Shown piece after piece: positions 1 through 8,213 of a stretch of 64,000 nucleotides of DNA; the stretch's first letter is position 1, and each line of letters starts with the position of its first letter. The stretch spans positions 1,550,001 through 1,614,000 of the forward strand of contig CP126125.1 in assembly GCA_030123525.1 (NCBI GenBank). The letters run 5' to 3'. The notes under the pieces are model-generated. The model saw only the letters and a list, made by a program, of their open reading frames with translations, ran no database searches and was not told the origin of the DNA. Position numbers and translations under genes: made by a program. The stretch comes from ELB16-189 sp018266435. Its GTDB lineage: Bacteria; Bacteroidota; Bacteroidia; Cytophagales; Cyclobacteriaceae.

Positions 1-463
1 GAAACTTTCTCCTGCCGATTCTATTTTTAGAAAAGAATTTGAGCAGTCGCAGTATTCTTTTGAGTCACTTAAAAGCCAGTACCGTGAGTTGCAACAGCTA
101 TTTTTCTTTACACCCATCACCGGTTTTATCAGCGATAAATACGATGGCAAGAAAGGCCACTATGGAGTCGATATCGTAGCTAAAACCAATGAGCCTGTAA
201 AATGTGCAGCTGATGGCACCGTGGTGCTCAGCAGTTGGACACAAGATGCGGGGTATGTGATAGCCGTGCAGCATCGCGGTAATCTTGTGAGTGTGTATAA
301 GCACAATGCCACCATATTGAAAAAAGTTGGTAGTTTTGTGAATGCAGGAGATATTCTCGCTATAGTTGGCAACAGCGGTGAAATGACGGACGGCCCACAT
401 CTGCATTTTGAATTGTGGTACAACGGCAGTTCGCTGAACCCTGAGGATTTTGTAACTTTTTAA
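1..463 (+). CDS. M23-family metallopeptidase (LytM), C-terminal part
   Basis: The reading frame is open from the first bases of the window, so this is the C-terminal part of a longer protein whose start lies upstream. The visible part is about one LytM/M23 domain: HYGVD supplies the first zinc ligands and HLHFE near the end gives the HxH motif, with the usual glycine-rich beta-strand pattern between. M23 enzymes cut peptide cross-links in peptidoglycan. The bactofilin gene starts 14 bases downstream; bactofilin/M23 pairs are known in other bacteria, where the filament positions the cell-wall hydrolase, and the same partnership is inferred here. No signal peptide can be judged because the N-terminus is missing. 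Confidence 0.88.
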   Translation, partial: KLSPADSIFRKEFEQSQYSFESLKSQYRELQQLFFFTPITGFISDKYDGKKGHYGVDIVAKTNEPVKCAADGTVVLSSWTQDAGYVIAVQHRGNLVSVYKHNATILKKVGSFVNAGDILAIVGNSGEMTDGPHLHFELWYNGSSLNPEDFVTF

Positions 464-477
464 ACTTCAAAAAAATT

Positions 478-906
478 ATGCTAACGACAAAAGAACAAAA
501 ACGAGCCGCTGATGAGATCAGCAACAGTAGCAACGTGATCGGCAAAGGCACGGTATTGGAAGGTAACATTGAAACCTTTGGCAACATACGCATCGAAGGA
601 AGAGTGCATGGCCACATTAAATCGAAATCTAAAATTGCGTTAGGCAATGGCAGCCAGGTAGAAGGAAACATTACGGCCCAAAATGCCGACATCGAAGGCG
701 AAGTAAAAGGAAAAATTGAAATCAGTGAGTTGCTTGTACTGAAAGCTACCGCTATCGTTTATGGCGACATTAACACCGGGAAATTAGTGGTTGAGCCTGG
801 CGCTATGTTCAATGGTAGTTGCAAGATGGGCATCGTAAAAGATATCAAGATAACCGAGTCGGGCAGCACACTTCGCGCACAGCCGCAGGAAGCCCGTATG
901 AATTGA
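478..906 (+). CDS. bactofilin (polymer-forming cytoskeletal protein)
   Basis: A 142-residue protein with a central beta-helical repeat region (residues about 20-120) of short hydrophobic/glycine strands such as GNIETFGNIRIEGRVHGHI and AQNADIEGEVKGKIEI, flanked by short polar tails. This is the normal bactofilin architecture and length. Bactofilins polymerise without nucleotide into filaments that bind the membrane and recruit cell-wall enzymes. It directly follows an M23 peptidase gene and precedes two small membrane protein genes related to ATP synthase assembly. The ATG at 478 is chosen because it gives a compact N-terminus with the typical polar tail. The family call is firm; the cellular role (shape or wall remodelling) is inferred from the neighbour. 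Confidence 0.9.
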   Translation: MLTTKEQKRAADEISNSSNVIGKGTVLEGNIETFGNIRIEGRVHGHIKSKSKIALGNGSQVEGNITAQNADIEGEVKGKIEISELLVLKATAIVYGDINTGKLVVEPGAMFNGSCKMGIVKDIKITESGSTLRAQPQEARMN

Positions 907-927
907 TCTGCCGGAAGCAATCTTCAG

Positions 928-1128
928 TTGAAAGAAAACCCATCTAATAATTTTCTGAAGTATTCAGGCCTTGGCATCCAACTGCTTTTGGTAATGGGTG
1001 TAAGCGGTTGGATTGGGTGGAAAACAGATAACTGGCTTGACCTGAAATTTCCGGCTTTTCTGTTGAGTTTTGTGTTGGTTTCCTTTGCAGCCATGATGTA
1101 CAAACTCTACCGTTCGCTCAATGAATAG
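928..1128 (+). CDS. AtpZ/AtpI-like small membrane protein
   Basis: A 66-residue protein starting with TTG, with two hydrophobic segments (about residues 13-30 and 40-58) separated by a short polar loop containing GWKTDNWLDLKFP. The G-x-x-x-D-x-x-L pattern between two helices is characteristic of the AtpZ/AtpI family encoded upstream of F1F0 ATP synthase operons, which is exactly the context here. Family members are thought to aid c-ring assembly or magnesium supply. Its stop overlaps the next start by 8 bases, suggesting coupled translation. No ATG gives a comparable protein, so the TTG start is preferred. Confidence 0.7.
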   Translation: MKENPSNNFLKYSGLGIQLLLVMGVSGWIGWKTDNWLDLKFPAFLLSFVLVSFAAMMYKLYRSLNE

Positions 1129-1468
1129 AGGGTTAATCTTATTTACGGCAGGTTGGGTGGTGCTCATCCTAATCCTATCCATTGCCGTCAGGTATGTGGG
1201 GAGTAATCCGTTTACATTTCCGATATTGATCAGCATAGCCGCTGCTACATGGGGAATCTATTTTTTTATGACCAGAACCTCTTCTGAAAACCTGGTAAAA
1301 AACTACCTGCTCAGCATTGTATTAAAGTTGCTGGCCGGAGGCATTTTTATCTTGGCAATTATTTTTATAGACAAACCCCATGCCGAGGCAAATGCAATCT
1401 TCTTTATGGTTGCCTACCTGCTGTTTACCGGGCTGGAAGTAGGCTTTTTGCTCAAGCGTTTTAACTGA
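1121..1468 (+). CDS. AtpI-like membrane protein upstream of atpB
   Basis: A 115-residue integral membrane protein with four predicted transmembrane helices (about 5-24, 32-50, 63-82 and 88-108). Size, topology and position between the AtpZ-like gene and atpB match the poorly conserved ATP synthase protein I seen in many bacteria, but no diagnostic motif is visible, so the assignment rests mainly on context. The start overlaps the previous gene by 8 bases. It is followed by a hairpin with a T-run (1496-1519), so this gene probably ends the transcript that begins with bactofilin or the peptidase. Confidence 0.6.
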   Translation: MNRGLILFTAGWVVLILILSIAVRYVGSNPFTFPILISIAAATWGIYFFMTRTSSENLVKNYLLSIVLKLLAGGIFILAIIFIDKPHAEANAIFFMVAYLLFTGLEVGFLLKRFN

Positions 1469-1495
1469 CCTAACCCCGGTGATAAAAGTCACCTG

Positions 1496-1519
1496 AAAAT
1501 CTTTTCTAAAGATTTTTTT
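1496..1519 (+). terminator. intrinsic terminator between AtpI-like gene and atpB
   Basis: Perfect 9-bp inverted repeat AAAATCTTT / AAAGATTTT with a 3-base loop, continuing into a run of T. It separates the small membrane protein genes from atpB. The stem is AT-rich, so termination may be partial. Confidence 0.6.
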
Positions 1520-1535
1520 GGGCAAGGATAATTGA

Positions 1536-1543
1536 TAGTTTTG
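1536..1543 (+). promoter_or_regulatory. candidate Bacteroidota -7 promoter box for atpB
   Basis: TAGTTTTG fits the Bacteroidota -7 consensus TAnnTTTG and lies about 34 bases before the chosen atpB start, immediately after a terminator-like hairpin. A TTTG ending at 1520 could be a -33 element, although the 15-base spacing is shorter than usual. Confidence 0.4.
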
Positions 1544-1576
1544 CAGTCCGAAATAAAGACCTTGCCTGTTTTTGCA

Positions 1577-2653
1577 ATGAAAAAGCCTCTTTCAGTCACC
1601 ATCGTAGCATTTTTTTCCTTCGTTTTTGTTGCTGTATTTAGCTTTTCAGGCTTGGCTCAACACGCAGAAGGATCACACGACAGCATACGGGCCGAAAACC
1701 CTACTGATTCACTCCAGGCAGGCCATGCAGAGGCAGGCGAAAAATTCAGTGCCAATGAAGTAATCATCGAGCACGTATTGGATGCCCCCGTCTGGCATTT
1801 TGCCGAGCATTTAGTACTTCCGCTTCCTGTAATTGTTTATTCTGCCGAGCGGGGTTTAGAAGTGTTTTCTTCTGCTCATTTCTATGACGAGCATCATCAC
1901 CCGGTAGAATACAACGGCTACAAACTCGAAGGACGAGACATCGTACTAACCTCAACCGGTGAAAAAGTATTGAATTTATCGATCACCAAAAATGTGGCCA
2001 TGCTGTTCCTAACGGCAGCAATGTTATTATGGGTATTGCTTTCGGTAGCGAGTGCTTACAAAAAGAACCAAGGAAAAGCCCCCAAAGGAATACAGTCATT
2101 CATTGAGCCGGTGGTGGTTTTTGTACGTGATGAAATAGTGAAGCCCAACATTGCTCATAACCATGAGCGGTATTTGCCGTACATACTGACGCTATTCTTC
2201 TTTATTTTTTTCGGAAACTTGTTGGGTTTACTTCCGGGTGCAGCTAATCTTACCGGAAATATCGCCATAACACTTTCGTTGGCGGTGCTCACATTTATAA
2301 TTACCAACTTTAGTGGCAATGCCACTTACTGGAAACACGTATTTTGGACACCCGGAGTGCCGCTGCCGTTGCGCATTATCATTTTACCGGTAGAGATCAT
2401 AGGCCTTTTTACTAAGCCGTTTGCCTTAACAATTCGTTTGTTTGTGGCCATTACGGCAGGACATATTGTGTTATTAAGTTTGATTTGTATGGCCTTTATT
2501 TTCCATAGCTACCTGGTGGGTATCGGGGCTTCTGTTATGGTGCTGTTTATATCCATTATAGAATTGTTGGTGGCCGCTATTCAGGCGTATGTGTTTGCCT
2601 TGTTTACCGCACTGTATATTGGTATGGCCACAGCAGAAGACGAACATCATTAA
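1577..2653 (+). CDS. atpB: F0F1 ATP synthase subunit a
   Basis: F0 subunit a forms the proton half-channels beside the c-ring. The frame is open from 1532, but the ATG at 1577 is chosen because it opens with a signal-like peptide (MKKPLSVTIVAFFSFVFVAV), giving 358 residues. A long polar, His/Glu-rich N-terminal region (about residues 30-120) precedes the helices; this extended periplasmic N-terminus is common in Bacteroidota AtpB. The functional arginine lies in the helix motif TIRLFVAITAGHIVL and the C-terminal helix contains IELLVAAIQAYVFALFTALY. It begins the run atpB-E-F-H-A-G. Confidence 0.95.
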   Translation: MKKPLSVTIVAFFSFVFVAVFSFSGLAQHAEGSHDSIRAENPTDSLQAGHAEAGEKFSANEVIIEHVLDAPVWHFAEHLVLPLPVIVYSAERGLEVFSSAHFYDEHHHPVEYNGYKLEGRDIVLTSTGEKVLNLSITKNVAMLFLTAAMLLWVLLSVASAYKKNQGKAPKGIQSFIEPVVVFVRDEIVKPNIAHNHERYLPYILTLFFFIFFGNLLGLLPGAANLTGNIAITLSLAVLTFIITNFSGNATYWKHVFWTPGVPLPLRIIILPVEIIGLFTKPFALTIRLFVAITAGHIVLLSLICMAFIFHSYLVGIGASVMVLFISIIELLVAAIQAYVFALFTALYIGMATAEDEHH

Positions 2654-2691
2654 CTAAGAATTTTTTTTGTTTCACTTTAATTTATAAATCT

Positions 2692-2934
2692 ATGTTATCC
2701 TTAATCCTTGAAGTAAGCTATGCAGTAATGGGAGCAGGCATTGGTGCCGGTCTTTCAGCAATTGGTGCGGGCATTGGTATCGGACGCATCGGTGGTTCTG
2801 CTATGGAGGCGATGGCACGTCAGCCGGAAGCTTCTGGTAAGATCCAGGGTGCTATGCTGATCATTGCTGCGTTGGTAGAGGTAGCTGCCCTTTTTGGGCT
2901 GGTTATCTGCTTCCTTGTTTCCAACAAGCTTTAA
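2692..2934 (+). CDS. atpE: F0F1 ATP synthase subunit c
   Basis: An 80-residue hairpin of two membrane helices joined by the polar loop RQPEASGKIQG. Helix 1 has the glycine-rich packing motif (GAGIGAG, IGAGIGIG) and helix 2 carries the ion-binding carboxylate in ALVEVAALFG (glutamate near residue 63). The Gln and Ser/Thr ligands typical of sodium-binding c-rings are not visible at their expected places, so proton coupling is inferred. Normal length for the family; start at the first ATG, 38 bases after atpB. Confidence 0.96.
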   Translation: MLSLILEVSYAVMGAGIGAGLSAIGAGIGIGRIGGSAMEAMARQPEASGKIQGAMLIIAALVEVAALFGLVICFLVSNKL

Positions 2935-3026
2935 CAGAATTGAAAGGCACGCTTTGGCAATGGGCCTGGCGGCCTTTCTTTTGATTTATTAAGTGAACAA
3001 AAACAAAAAATAAAAAAAACAATAAA

Positions 3027-3521
3027 ATGGATTTTCTACTTCCCGCTAATGGCCTTCTTTTTTGGCAAGTGGTCATTTTCCTTTCTTTGGTTTTTGTGCT
3101 GGGCAAATTTGCCTGGAAGCCAATTCTCAGTTCCTTGAAAGAACGCGAAGAATCCATCCAACAAGCGTTGGATCAGGCCGAAAAAGCAAAACAGGAAATG
3201 GCTTCGCTAAAATCAGATAATGAAAAATTATTGAAAGAAGCCCGCGAAGAACGCGACAAAATTTTGCGCGATGCACGTTCGGCTGCCAACCAGATTCATG
3301 ACGAGGCGCAAAACAGTGCCAAGAAAACAGCCGACAAAATCATTGCCGATGCCAAAGCCGTAATTAACACAGAAAAAGCAGCTGCATTGCGCGATGTAAA
3401 AGCACAGGTAGCCCAGTTTTCACTCGAGATTGCCGAGAAGCTCATTAAGAAAAATCTGGCTGACGATAAAGCGCAGAAAGAATTGACCGAATCATTGATC
3501 AAAGACTTCAAGTTGAACTAA
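3027..3521 (+). CDS. atpF: F0F1 ATP synthase subunit b
   Basis: A 164-residue protein with one N-terminal membrane helix (about 8-26, LLFWQVVIFLSLVFVLGKFA) followed by a long charged coiled coil rich in Ala, Lys, Glu and Asp. This is the peripheral stalk subunit that links F0 to the delta subunit of F1. Only one b-type gene is present, so a homodimer is expected. The stop codon is separated from the atpH start by a single base. Confidence 0.95.
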   Translation: MDFLLPANGLLFWQVVIFLSLVFVLGKFAWKPILSSLKEREESIQQALDQAEKAKQEMASLKSDNEKLLKEAREERDKILRDARSAANQIHDEAQNSAKKTADKIIADAKAVINTEKAAALRDVKAQVAQFSLEIAEKLIKKNLADDKAQKELTESLIKDFKLN

Positions 3522-3522
3522 G

Positions 3523-4083
3523 ATGGCTCATTCACGTGTAGCTTCAAGATATGTAAAATCACTGCTGGGTCTGGCAGTAGAGCAAAATGCATTAGAGCAA
3601 GTCCATGCCGATATGCAATTGTTTGATCAGGCATGCCGCAACAGCCGCGAGCTGGCCATGATGCTCCGCAGCCCCATCATCAAACACGAAAAAAAGAAAA
3701 GTATTTTAACGGTACTGTTCAAAGGCAAGGTGCACGCATTAACCATGGCCATCATCGACATCCTGACCAAAAAAAACCGTGAGCCGCTATTGCCCGCCAT
3801 CGCTTCAGAATTTGGCAACGCCTACAACGTATACAAAGGAATTGAAAAGGCAACCATAACGACCACCATTGCAATTGATGAAAAACTGAAACAGGAAATT
3901 GTGGCAATGGTAAAAAAGCTGAGCAGCAAGAAAGAGGTAGAACTCACTACCAAAATAGACAAAGACCTGATTGGTGGATTTATCCTCAATGTGGAAGACC
4001 GGCAAATTGATGCTTCTATAAAAAATAAACTAAAATCATTAAAAGTGAAATTCAGTGAGAACCCTTACGTTAAAGAATATTGA
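3523..4083 (+). CDS. atpH: F0F1 ATP synthase subunit delta
   Basis: A 186-residue soluble protein with the delta/OSCP pattern: an N-terminal helical domain (VASRYVKSLLGLAVEQNALEQV) and a C-terminal region with KEVELTTKIDKDLIGGFIL, the family's signature segment. It caps the alpha/beta hexamer and anchors the b stalk. It begins one base after atpF and is followed by atpA after 25 bases, so the F0 stalk and F1 genes are co-transcribed. Confidence 0.95.
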   Translation: MAHSRVASRYVKSLLGLAVEQNALEQVHADMQLFDQACRNSRELAMMLRSPIIKHEKKKSILTVLFKGKVHALTMAIIDILTKKNREPLLPAIASEFGNAYNVYKGIEKATITTTIAIDEKLKQEIVAMVKKLSSKKEVELTTKIDKDLIGGFILNVEDRQIDASIKNKLKSLKVKFSENPYVKEY

Positions 4084-4108
4084 ATTATAAATTTTGAATT
4101 GAAGAATT

Positions 4109-5683
4109 ATGGCAGAAATTAAACCCGAAGAAATATCAGCAATCCTGCGCGAGCAACTTTCTAAATCACGCACCGATGCTGAACTCGAAGAAGTAGGTAC
4201 TGTACTCACCGTGGGTGACGGGGTGGCGCGCATCTACGGGCTCACGCAGGCACAAGCCGGTGAGTTGATCCAGTTTGAAAACGGTGTGAAAGCACTGGTG
4301 TTGAACTTGGAAGAAGACAACGTAGGAGCCGTGCTCTTGGGCGAATCCAAAGATATTAAAGAAGGCGATACAGTAAAGCGCACTCGCCAGATTGGCTCTG
4401 TGAAAGTAGGTGATGGCTTGTTGGGTCGTGTGGTAAACACGCTGGCTGAACCGATTGATGGTAAAGGCCCACTCACCGGTGAACTTTATGAAATGCCTTT
4501 GGAGCGCAAAGCCCCGGGCGTAATTTTCCGTCAGCCGGTAAATGAACCTCTTCAAACCGGTATCAAAGCGATTGATGCAATGATTCCCATTGGCCGCGGT
4601 CAGCGCGAGTTGATCATTGGCGACCGTCAGACCGGAAAGACAGCCGTGGCGATCGATACGATCATCAACCAAAAAGAATTTTATGAAGCCGGCAAGCCGG
4701 TATACTGTATCTATGTGGCAATTGGTCAAAAAGCATCAACGGTAGCCGGAGTTGCTTCAACATTGGAGAAAGCCGGGGCGATGGCATATACTGTGATTGT
4801 TTCTGCTTCGGCAGCAGACCCTGCTCCGATGCAGTTCTTTGCCCCATTTACGGGTGCATCCATCGGAGAATTTTTCCGCGACACAGGAAAACCTGCGCTG
4901 GTAATTTATGATGACTTGTCAAAGCAAGCAGTGGCTTACCGCGAAGTTTCTCTTTTGCTCAGAAGACCTCCTGGCCGCGAAGCTTACCCCGGTGACGTAT
5001 TTTATTTGCACTCCCGCTTGTTGGAGCGTGCTGCCAAGGTGATCAACAACGATGAAATTGCCAGAAAGATGAACGACCTTCCTCCAAGCATAAAGCATTT
5101 GGTAAAAGGAGGAGGCTCACTTACGGCACTCCCCATTATTGAAACACAAGCCAATGATGTGTCGGCTTACATTCCCACAAATGTGATCTCGATTACTGAC
5201 GGTCAGATATTTTTGGAAACGAATTTATTTAACTCCGGAATTCGCCCGGCTATCAACGTAGGTATTTCGGTATCGCGCGTGGGTGGTTCAGCACAGATAA
5301 AATCGATGAAAAAAGTAGCCGGTACATTGAAATTGGATCAGGCCCAGTTTCGTGAATTGGAAGCATTTGCAAAGTTTGGTTCTGACCTCGATGCCGCTAC
5401 TAAGTTGACCATCGAACGCGGCCGTAGAAATACTGAAGTATTGAAGCAACCTCAGTATGCACCCGTGCCCGTGGAGGAGCAGGTGGCTATGATTTTAGCC
5501 TCTACCCGCGGGTATTGTGACAAAGTGCCGGTAAACAAAATCAAAGAATTTGAAAAAGAATTCATTGAGCTATTGAAAGCACAGAATAAACAAATACTTG
5601 AAAATTTCCGCGTAGGCAAATTTGAAGATGCCGATGCAGAAGTAGTAAAAAAAGTAGCAACTGAACTAGCTTCTAAATATTAA
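4109..5683 (+). CDS. atpA: F0F1 ATP synthase subunit alpha
   Basis: A 524-residue protein with full alpha-subunit features: N-terminal beta-barrel domain, Walker A GDRQTGKTAVAID near residue 175, the segment PGREAYPGDVFYLHSRLLERA, and the C-terminal helical bundle. Alpha carries the non-catalytic nucleotide sites of F1. Length is typical for Bacteroidota. No beta or epsilon gene follows the cluster, which ends with atpG. Confidence 0.97.
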   Translation: MAEIKPEEISAILREQLSKSRTDAELEEVGTVLTVGDGVARIYGLTQAQAGELIQFENGVKALVLNLEEDNVGAVLLGESKDIKEGDTVKRTRQIGSVKVGDGLLGRVVNTLAEPIDGKGPLTGELYEMPLERKAPGVIFRQPVNEPLQTGIKAIDAMIPIGRGQRELIIGDRQTGKTAVAIDTIINQKEFYEAGKPVYCIYVAIGQKASTVAGVASTLEKAGAMAYTVIVSASAADPAPMQFFAPFTGASIGEFFRDTGKPALVIYDDLSKQAVAYREVSLLLRRPPGREAYPGDVFYLHSRLLERAAKVINNDEIARKMNDLPPSIKHLVKGGGSLTALPIIETQANDVSAYIPTNVISITDGQIFLETNLFNSGIRPAINVGISVSRVGGSAQIKSMKKVAGTLKLDQAQFRELEAFAKFGSDLDAATKLTIERGRRNTEVLKQPQYAPVPVEEQVAMILASTRGYCDKVPVNKIKEFEKEFIELLKAQNKQILENFRVGKFEDADAEVVKKVATELASKY

Positions 5684-5685
5684 TT

Positions 5686-5721
5686 CGTTGATTCGGTAAT
5701 TCGATGATGCATTCATCAACG
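5686..5721. repeat. inverted repeat in the atpA-atpG spacer
   Basis: CGTTGAT (5686-5692) and ATCAACG (5715-5721) are perfectly complementary and enclose a 22-base loop in the 69-base gap between atpA and atpG. There is no T-run after it, so it is more likely an mRNA processing or stability structure than a terminator. Confidence 0.4.
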
Positions 5722-5752
5722 ATTTAACGGATCTTCAAATCGACTAATTAAA

Positions 5753-6631
5753 ATGCCCAGTTTAAAAGAAGTAAAAAGCAGAATTGCCTCAGTGGTCTCC
5801 ACACAACAGATCACCAAAGCCATGAAAATGGTGGCGGCTGCCAAGTTGCGCAAATCTCAAGAGCGGATTATGCAAATGCGCCCGTTTGCCCAAAAATTAA
5901 ATGGCCTTTTGCAAAATTTATCTTCTGCCGGAACAGATGGCCCCACTTGGTATAATTCAGCAAGGGAAGAAAAGAAAATATTGATTGTAGCCATCAGTTC
6001 AGACCGTGGCTTGTGCGGAGGTTTTAATAGTTCGGTATTCAAAACGGCAGTTCGTTTGATTGAAGAAAAGTATTCCGCCCAGCACAGGCAGAAGAATGTT
6101 ACGATTTTGCCGATCGGAAAAAAAGCAATGGAATATTTTACCAAAAGAAATTTTCCGACAGTAGCAGATTTTTCATTGATCTATCAGGATTTGTCGTTCG
6201 ATAAAGTTGCTGAAGCTGCCCAGTACTTAATGGATAGCTTCCGCAAAGGAAATTATGATAAAATTGAAATTGTCTATAATGAATTTAAGAACGTAGCTAC
6301 ACAGATTTTACGAACCGAACAATTTTTACCCGTACTTCCTGCTGCTAAAGGAAAGAAAACTGAAGAGGTTGACTATATCTACCAGCCGGATCAGGAAGAA
6401 ATTATCACCGGGCTGATTCCTAAATCGCTTAACGTACAGTTGTTTAAAGCGGTACTTGACAGCAATGCCGCAGAAAATGGAGCCCGCATGACCGCCATGG
6501 ACAAAGCCACAGAAAATGCTGGCGAACTATTGAAAGACTTGCGATTGACCTACAACCGTACGCGCCAGGCAGCAATCACCAAAGAAATTCTCGAAATCGT
6601 AGCCGGTGCTGAAGCTTTAAAATCAGCCTAA
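5753..6631 (+). CDS. atpG: F0F1 ATP synthase subunit gamma
   Basis: A 292-residue central stalk subunit. The N-terminal helix IASVVSTQQITKAMKMVAAAKLRK and the C-terminal helix MTAMDKATENAGELLKDL are the two family signatures that form the coiled-coil rotor shaft; SSDRGLCGGFN in the middle is also typical. It closes the cluster: a strong hairpin terminator follows at 6654-6680. Subunits beta and epsilon must be encoded elsewhere. Confidence 0.96.
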   Translation: MPSLKEVKSRIASVVSTQQITKAMKMVAAAKLRKSQERIMQMRPFAQKLNGLLQNLSSAGTDGPTWYNSAREEKKILIVAISSDRGLCGGFNSSVFKTAVRLIEEKYSAQHRQKNVTILPIGKKAMEYFTKRNFPTVADFSLIYQDLSFDKVAEAAQYLMDSFRKGNYDKIEIVYNEFKNVATQILRTEQFLPVLPAAKGKKTEEVDYIYQPDQEEIITGLIPKSLNVQLFKAVLDSNAAENGARMTAMDKATENAGELLKDLRLTYNRTRQAAITKEILEIVAGAEALKSA

Positions 6632-6653
6632 AAAGATTTTTTTTAATAACTTG

Positions 6654-6680
6654 AAATCCCATCAACCGGTGGGATTTTTT
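6654..6680 (+). terminator. intrinsic terminator after atpG
   Basis: Stem AAATCCCA (6654-6661) / TGGGATTT (6670-6677) with an 8-base loop, followed by T residues. It ends the ATP synthase transcript just before the next ATG at 6686. Confidence 0.75.
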
Positions 6681-6685
6681 ATTTT

Positions 6686-7501
6686 ATGAAATACCTGTTT
6701 CACGCATACCGAATATTCAATCTTCTTAGTTTAGATGTAGCCGCGGGCGCTATGGTTAGCGCTTTGTTCTTTGCTAAAATTTTTCAGGTTACTATTTTCA
6801 GTCATGGCCTAATAGCATTAGGCCTTTCGGTTTGGATTATTTATACGGCCGATCATTTACTCGATGCTAAAAAAATAAAACAAAAAGCATCTACCGTAAG
6901 GCACCGCTTTCATCAAGATCATTTTATACCGCTTTGCATTTCCTTACTGATAGCCCTGATAGCCGATGTTGTGCAATTATTCTCTATCCGTCAAGTTGTT
7001 TTTATTCATGGCATTGTGCTGGGTGTTATGGTAGGAGTTTATTTTATTGTGCAGCGTTATTTAGGATGGATGAAAGAACTAACCGGTGCCTTGTTGTATT
7101 CGGGCGGAGTATTGTTGGTGCCACTTTCTATGGATCAATCAAACCTGACCTGGTTTCATTATTTATTGATCGCTCAATTTGCGCTGGTGGCATTGATCAA
7201 CCTGTTGGTCTTTTCCTGGATAGACCAACCTCACGACAAGCGAGATCAACACACATCGTTTGCCACCACCATGGGAAATGACCGTACCCATAGCATCCTG
7301 GTGATTTTATTTTTTGTACAGCTTATTTTTTTTGTTGTACAATTGTTCTTTTTTGAAACCACAATTCAATTGGTATTGCTGGCCATGAACGTGTTGTTGT
7401 TTATTATTTTTTTTTATAAGGATTACTTTGAAAAAAACGACCGGTACCGTTTGCTGGGCGATGCCGTATTTTTTCTCCCGTTGGTTTACATTTTTTGGTA
7501 A
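6686..7501 (+). CDS. UbiA-like polytopic membrane protein
   Basis: A 271-residue protein with about eight hydrophobic helices. After the second helix it has YTADHLLDAKK followed by RHRFH, and after a middle helix SWIDQPHDKRDQ. The spaced aspartates in two cytoplasmic loops resemble the two Asp-rich, Mg-diphosphate-binding loops of UbiA-family prenyltransferases, although neither loop is a perfect NDxxDxxxD motif. The function is therefore only suggested: prenyl transfer to a small acceptor at the membrane. Its TAA shares a base with the ATG of the following methyltransferase (TAATG), pointing to a two-gene unit acting on a common lipid-like substrate. Confidence 0.55.
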   Translation: MKYLFHAYRIFNLLSLDVAAGAMVSALFFAKIFQVTIFSHGLIALGLSVWIIYTADHLLDAKKIKQKASTVRHRFHQDHFIPLCISLLIALIADVVQLFSIRQVVFIHGIVLGVMVGVYFIVQRYLGWMKELTGALLYSGGVLLVPLSMDQSNLTWFHYLLIAQFALVALINLLVFSWIDQPHDKRDQHTSFATTMGNDRTHSILVILFFVQLIFFVVQLFFFETTIQLVLLAMNVLLFIIFFYKDYFEKNDRYRLLGDAVFFLPLVYIFW

Positions 7502-8112
7502 TGGAAGCAAATGATTTTGATCCAGTAGCCAAAAGTTATGACAGGCTTGCCCGGCTGGTATTTGGCAAGTCAATCATGCGCGCGCAAAAGTATTTTTTAA
7601 ATCATACTCCCGACCATGCAAACGTATTGATACTAGGAGGAGGCACAGGCTGGTTGTTAAAAGAATTGCTGTTGATAAAACCTGATGTTAACGTGTGCTA
7701 CATTGAAGCCTCGCTGAAGATGCTTTCGATGGCCAAAGAAAAAGTGAAGGGAAACCGGCAAGTTCAGTTTATACACGGAACGGAAAATGACATTCCGTCC
7801 TCCGCCCGGTTTGAATGTGTGATTACTAATTTTTACCTCGATTTATTTCCGGATGAAATACAGGAACAAGTTATTTTAAAAATAAAAAAAACGATATCAC
7901 CTGATGCAAAATGGATAGCAGTAGATTTTGTTGAGCAGGCGTGGTGGCACTCGGTATTGTTGAAATTAATGTATTTTTTCTTTCGTACAACCTGTAATAT
8001 AGAATCAAATAAACTCCCCCATTGGAATGAAGCACTACAAACAAGCGGAGCCATAAAAAAGGAGTCGAAGTTGTTTTATGGGAAATTTATTGAGGCCACC
8101 GTGTATCAATAG
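7501..8112 (+). CDS. class I SAM-dependent methyltransferase
   Basis: The ATG at 7501 overlaps the previous stop codon and gives about 203 residues; the frame also contains a TTG two codons earlier. Motif I is VLILGGGTGWLLKEL, followed by an acidic residue ending strand 2 (VCYIEAS) and the downstream FECVITNFYLDLFPDE, the usual Rossmann methyltransferase order. The acceptor is unknown. Coupling to the UbiA-like membrane protein suggests a lipid or quinone-like substrate (inference). No membrane segment is predicted, except a hydrophobic patch near residues 150-160. Confidence 0.75.
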   Translation: MEANDFDPVAKSYDRLARLVFGKSIMRAQKYFLNHTPDHANVLILGGGTGWLLKELLLIKPDVNVCYIEASLKMLSMAKEKVKGNRQVQFIHGTENDIPSSARFECVITNFYLDLFPDEIQEQVILKIKKTISPDAKWIAVDFVEQAWWHSVLLKLMYFFFRTTCNIESNKLPHWNEALQTSGAIKKESKLFYGKFIEATVYQ

Positions 8113-8189
8113 CAAGTAGGAGAAAGAGGTTTGTTTTATTTGATGTGGCCTCTAAAAACAAGTTAGCATTGGTAGCGCGAGCTTTCAAA

Positions 8190-8212
8190 ACCCCAGCAGG
8201 GTAACCTCCGTG
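8190..8212. repeat. short intergenic sequence shared with 55619-55632
   Basis: The 13-base string CAGGGTAACCTCC occurs in this intergenic gap and again at about 55620-55632, both outside genes. It may be part of a dispersed intergenic repeat family. Two copies in 64 kb are weak evidence. Confidence 0.25.
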
Positions 8213-8213
8213 A

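Noticed and set aside
4166..4729. 187-codon ORF on the minus strand inside atpA
   Set aside because: It is antisense to a highly conserved gene, contains no recognisable motif and follows from the codon bias of the plus strand.
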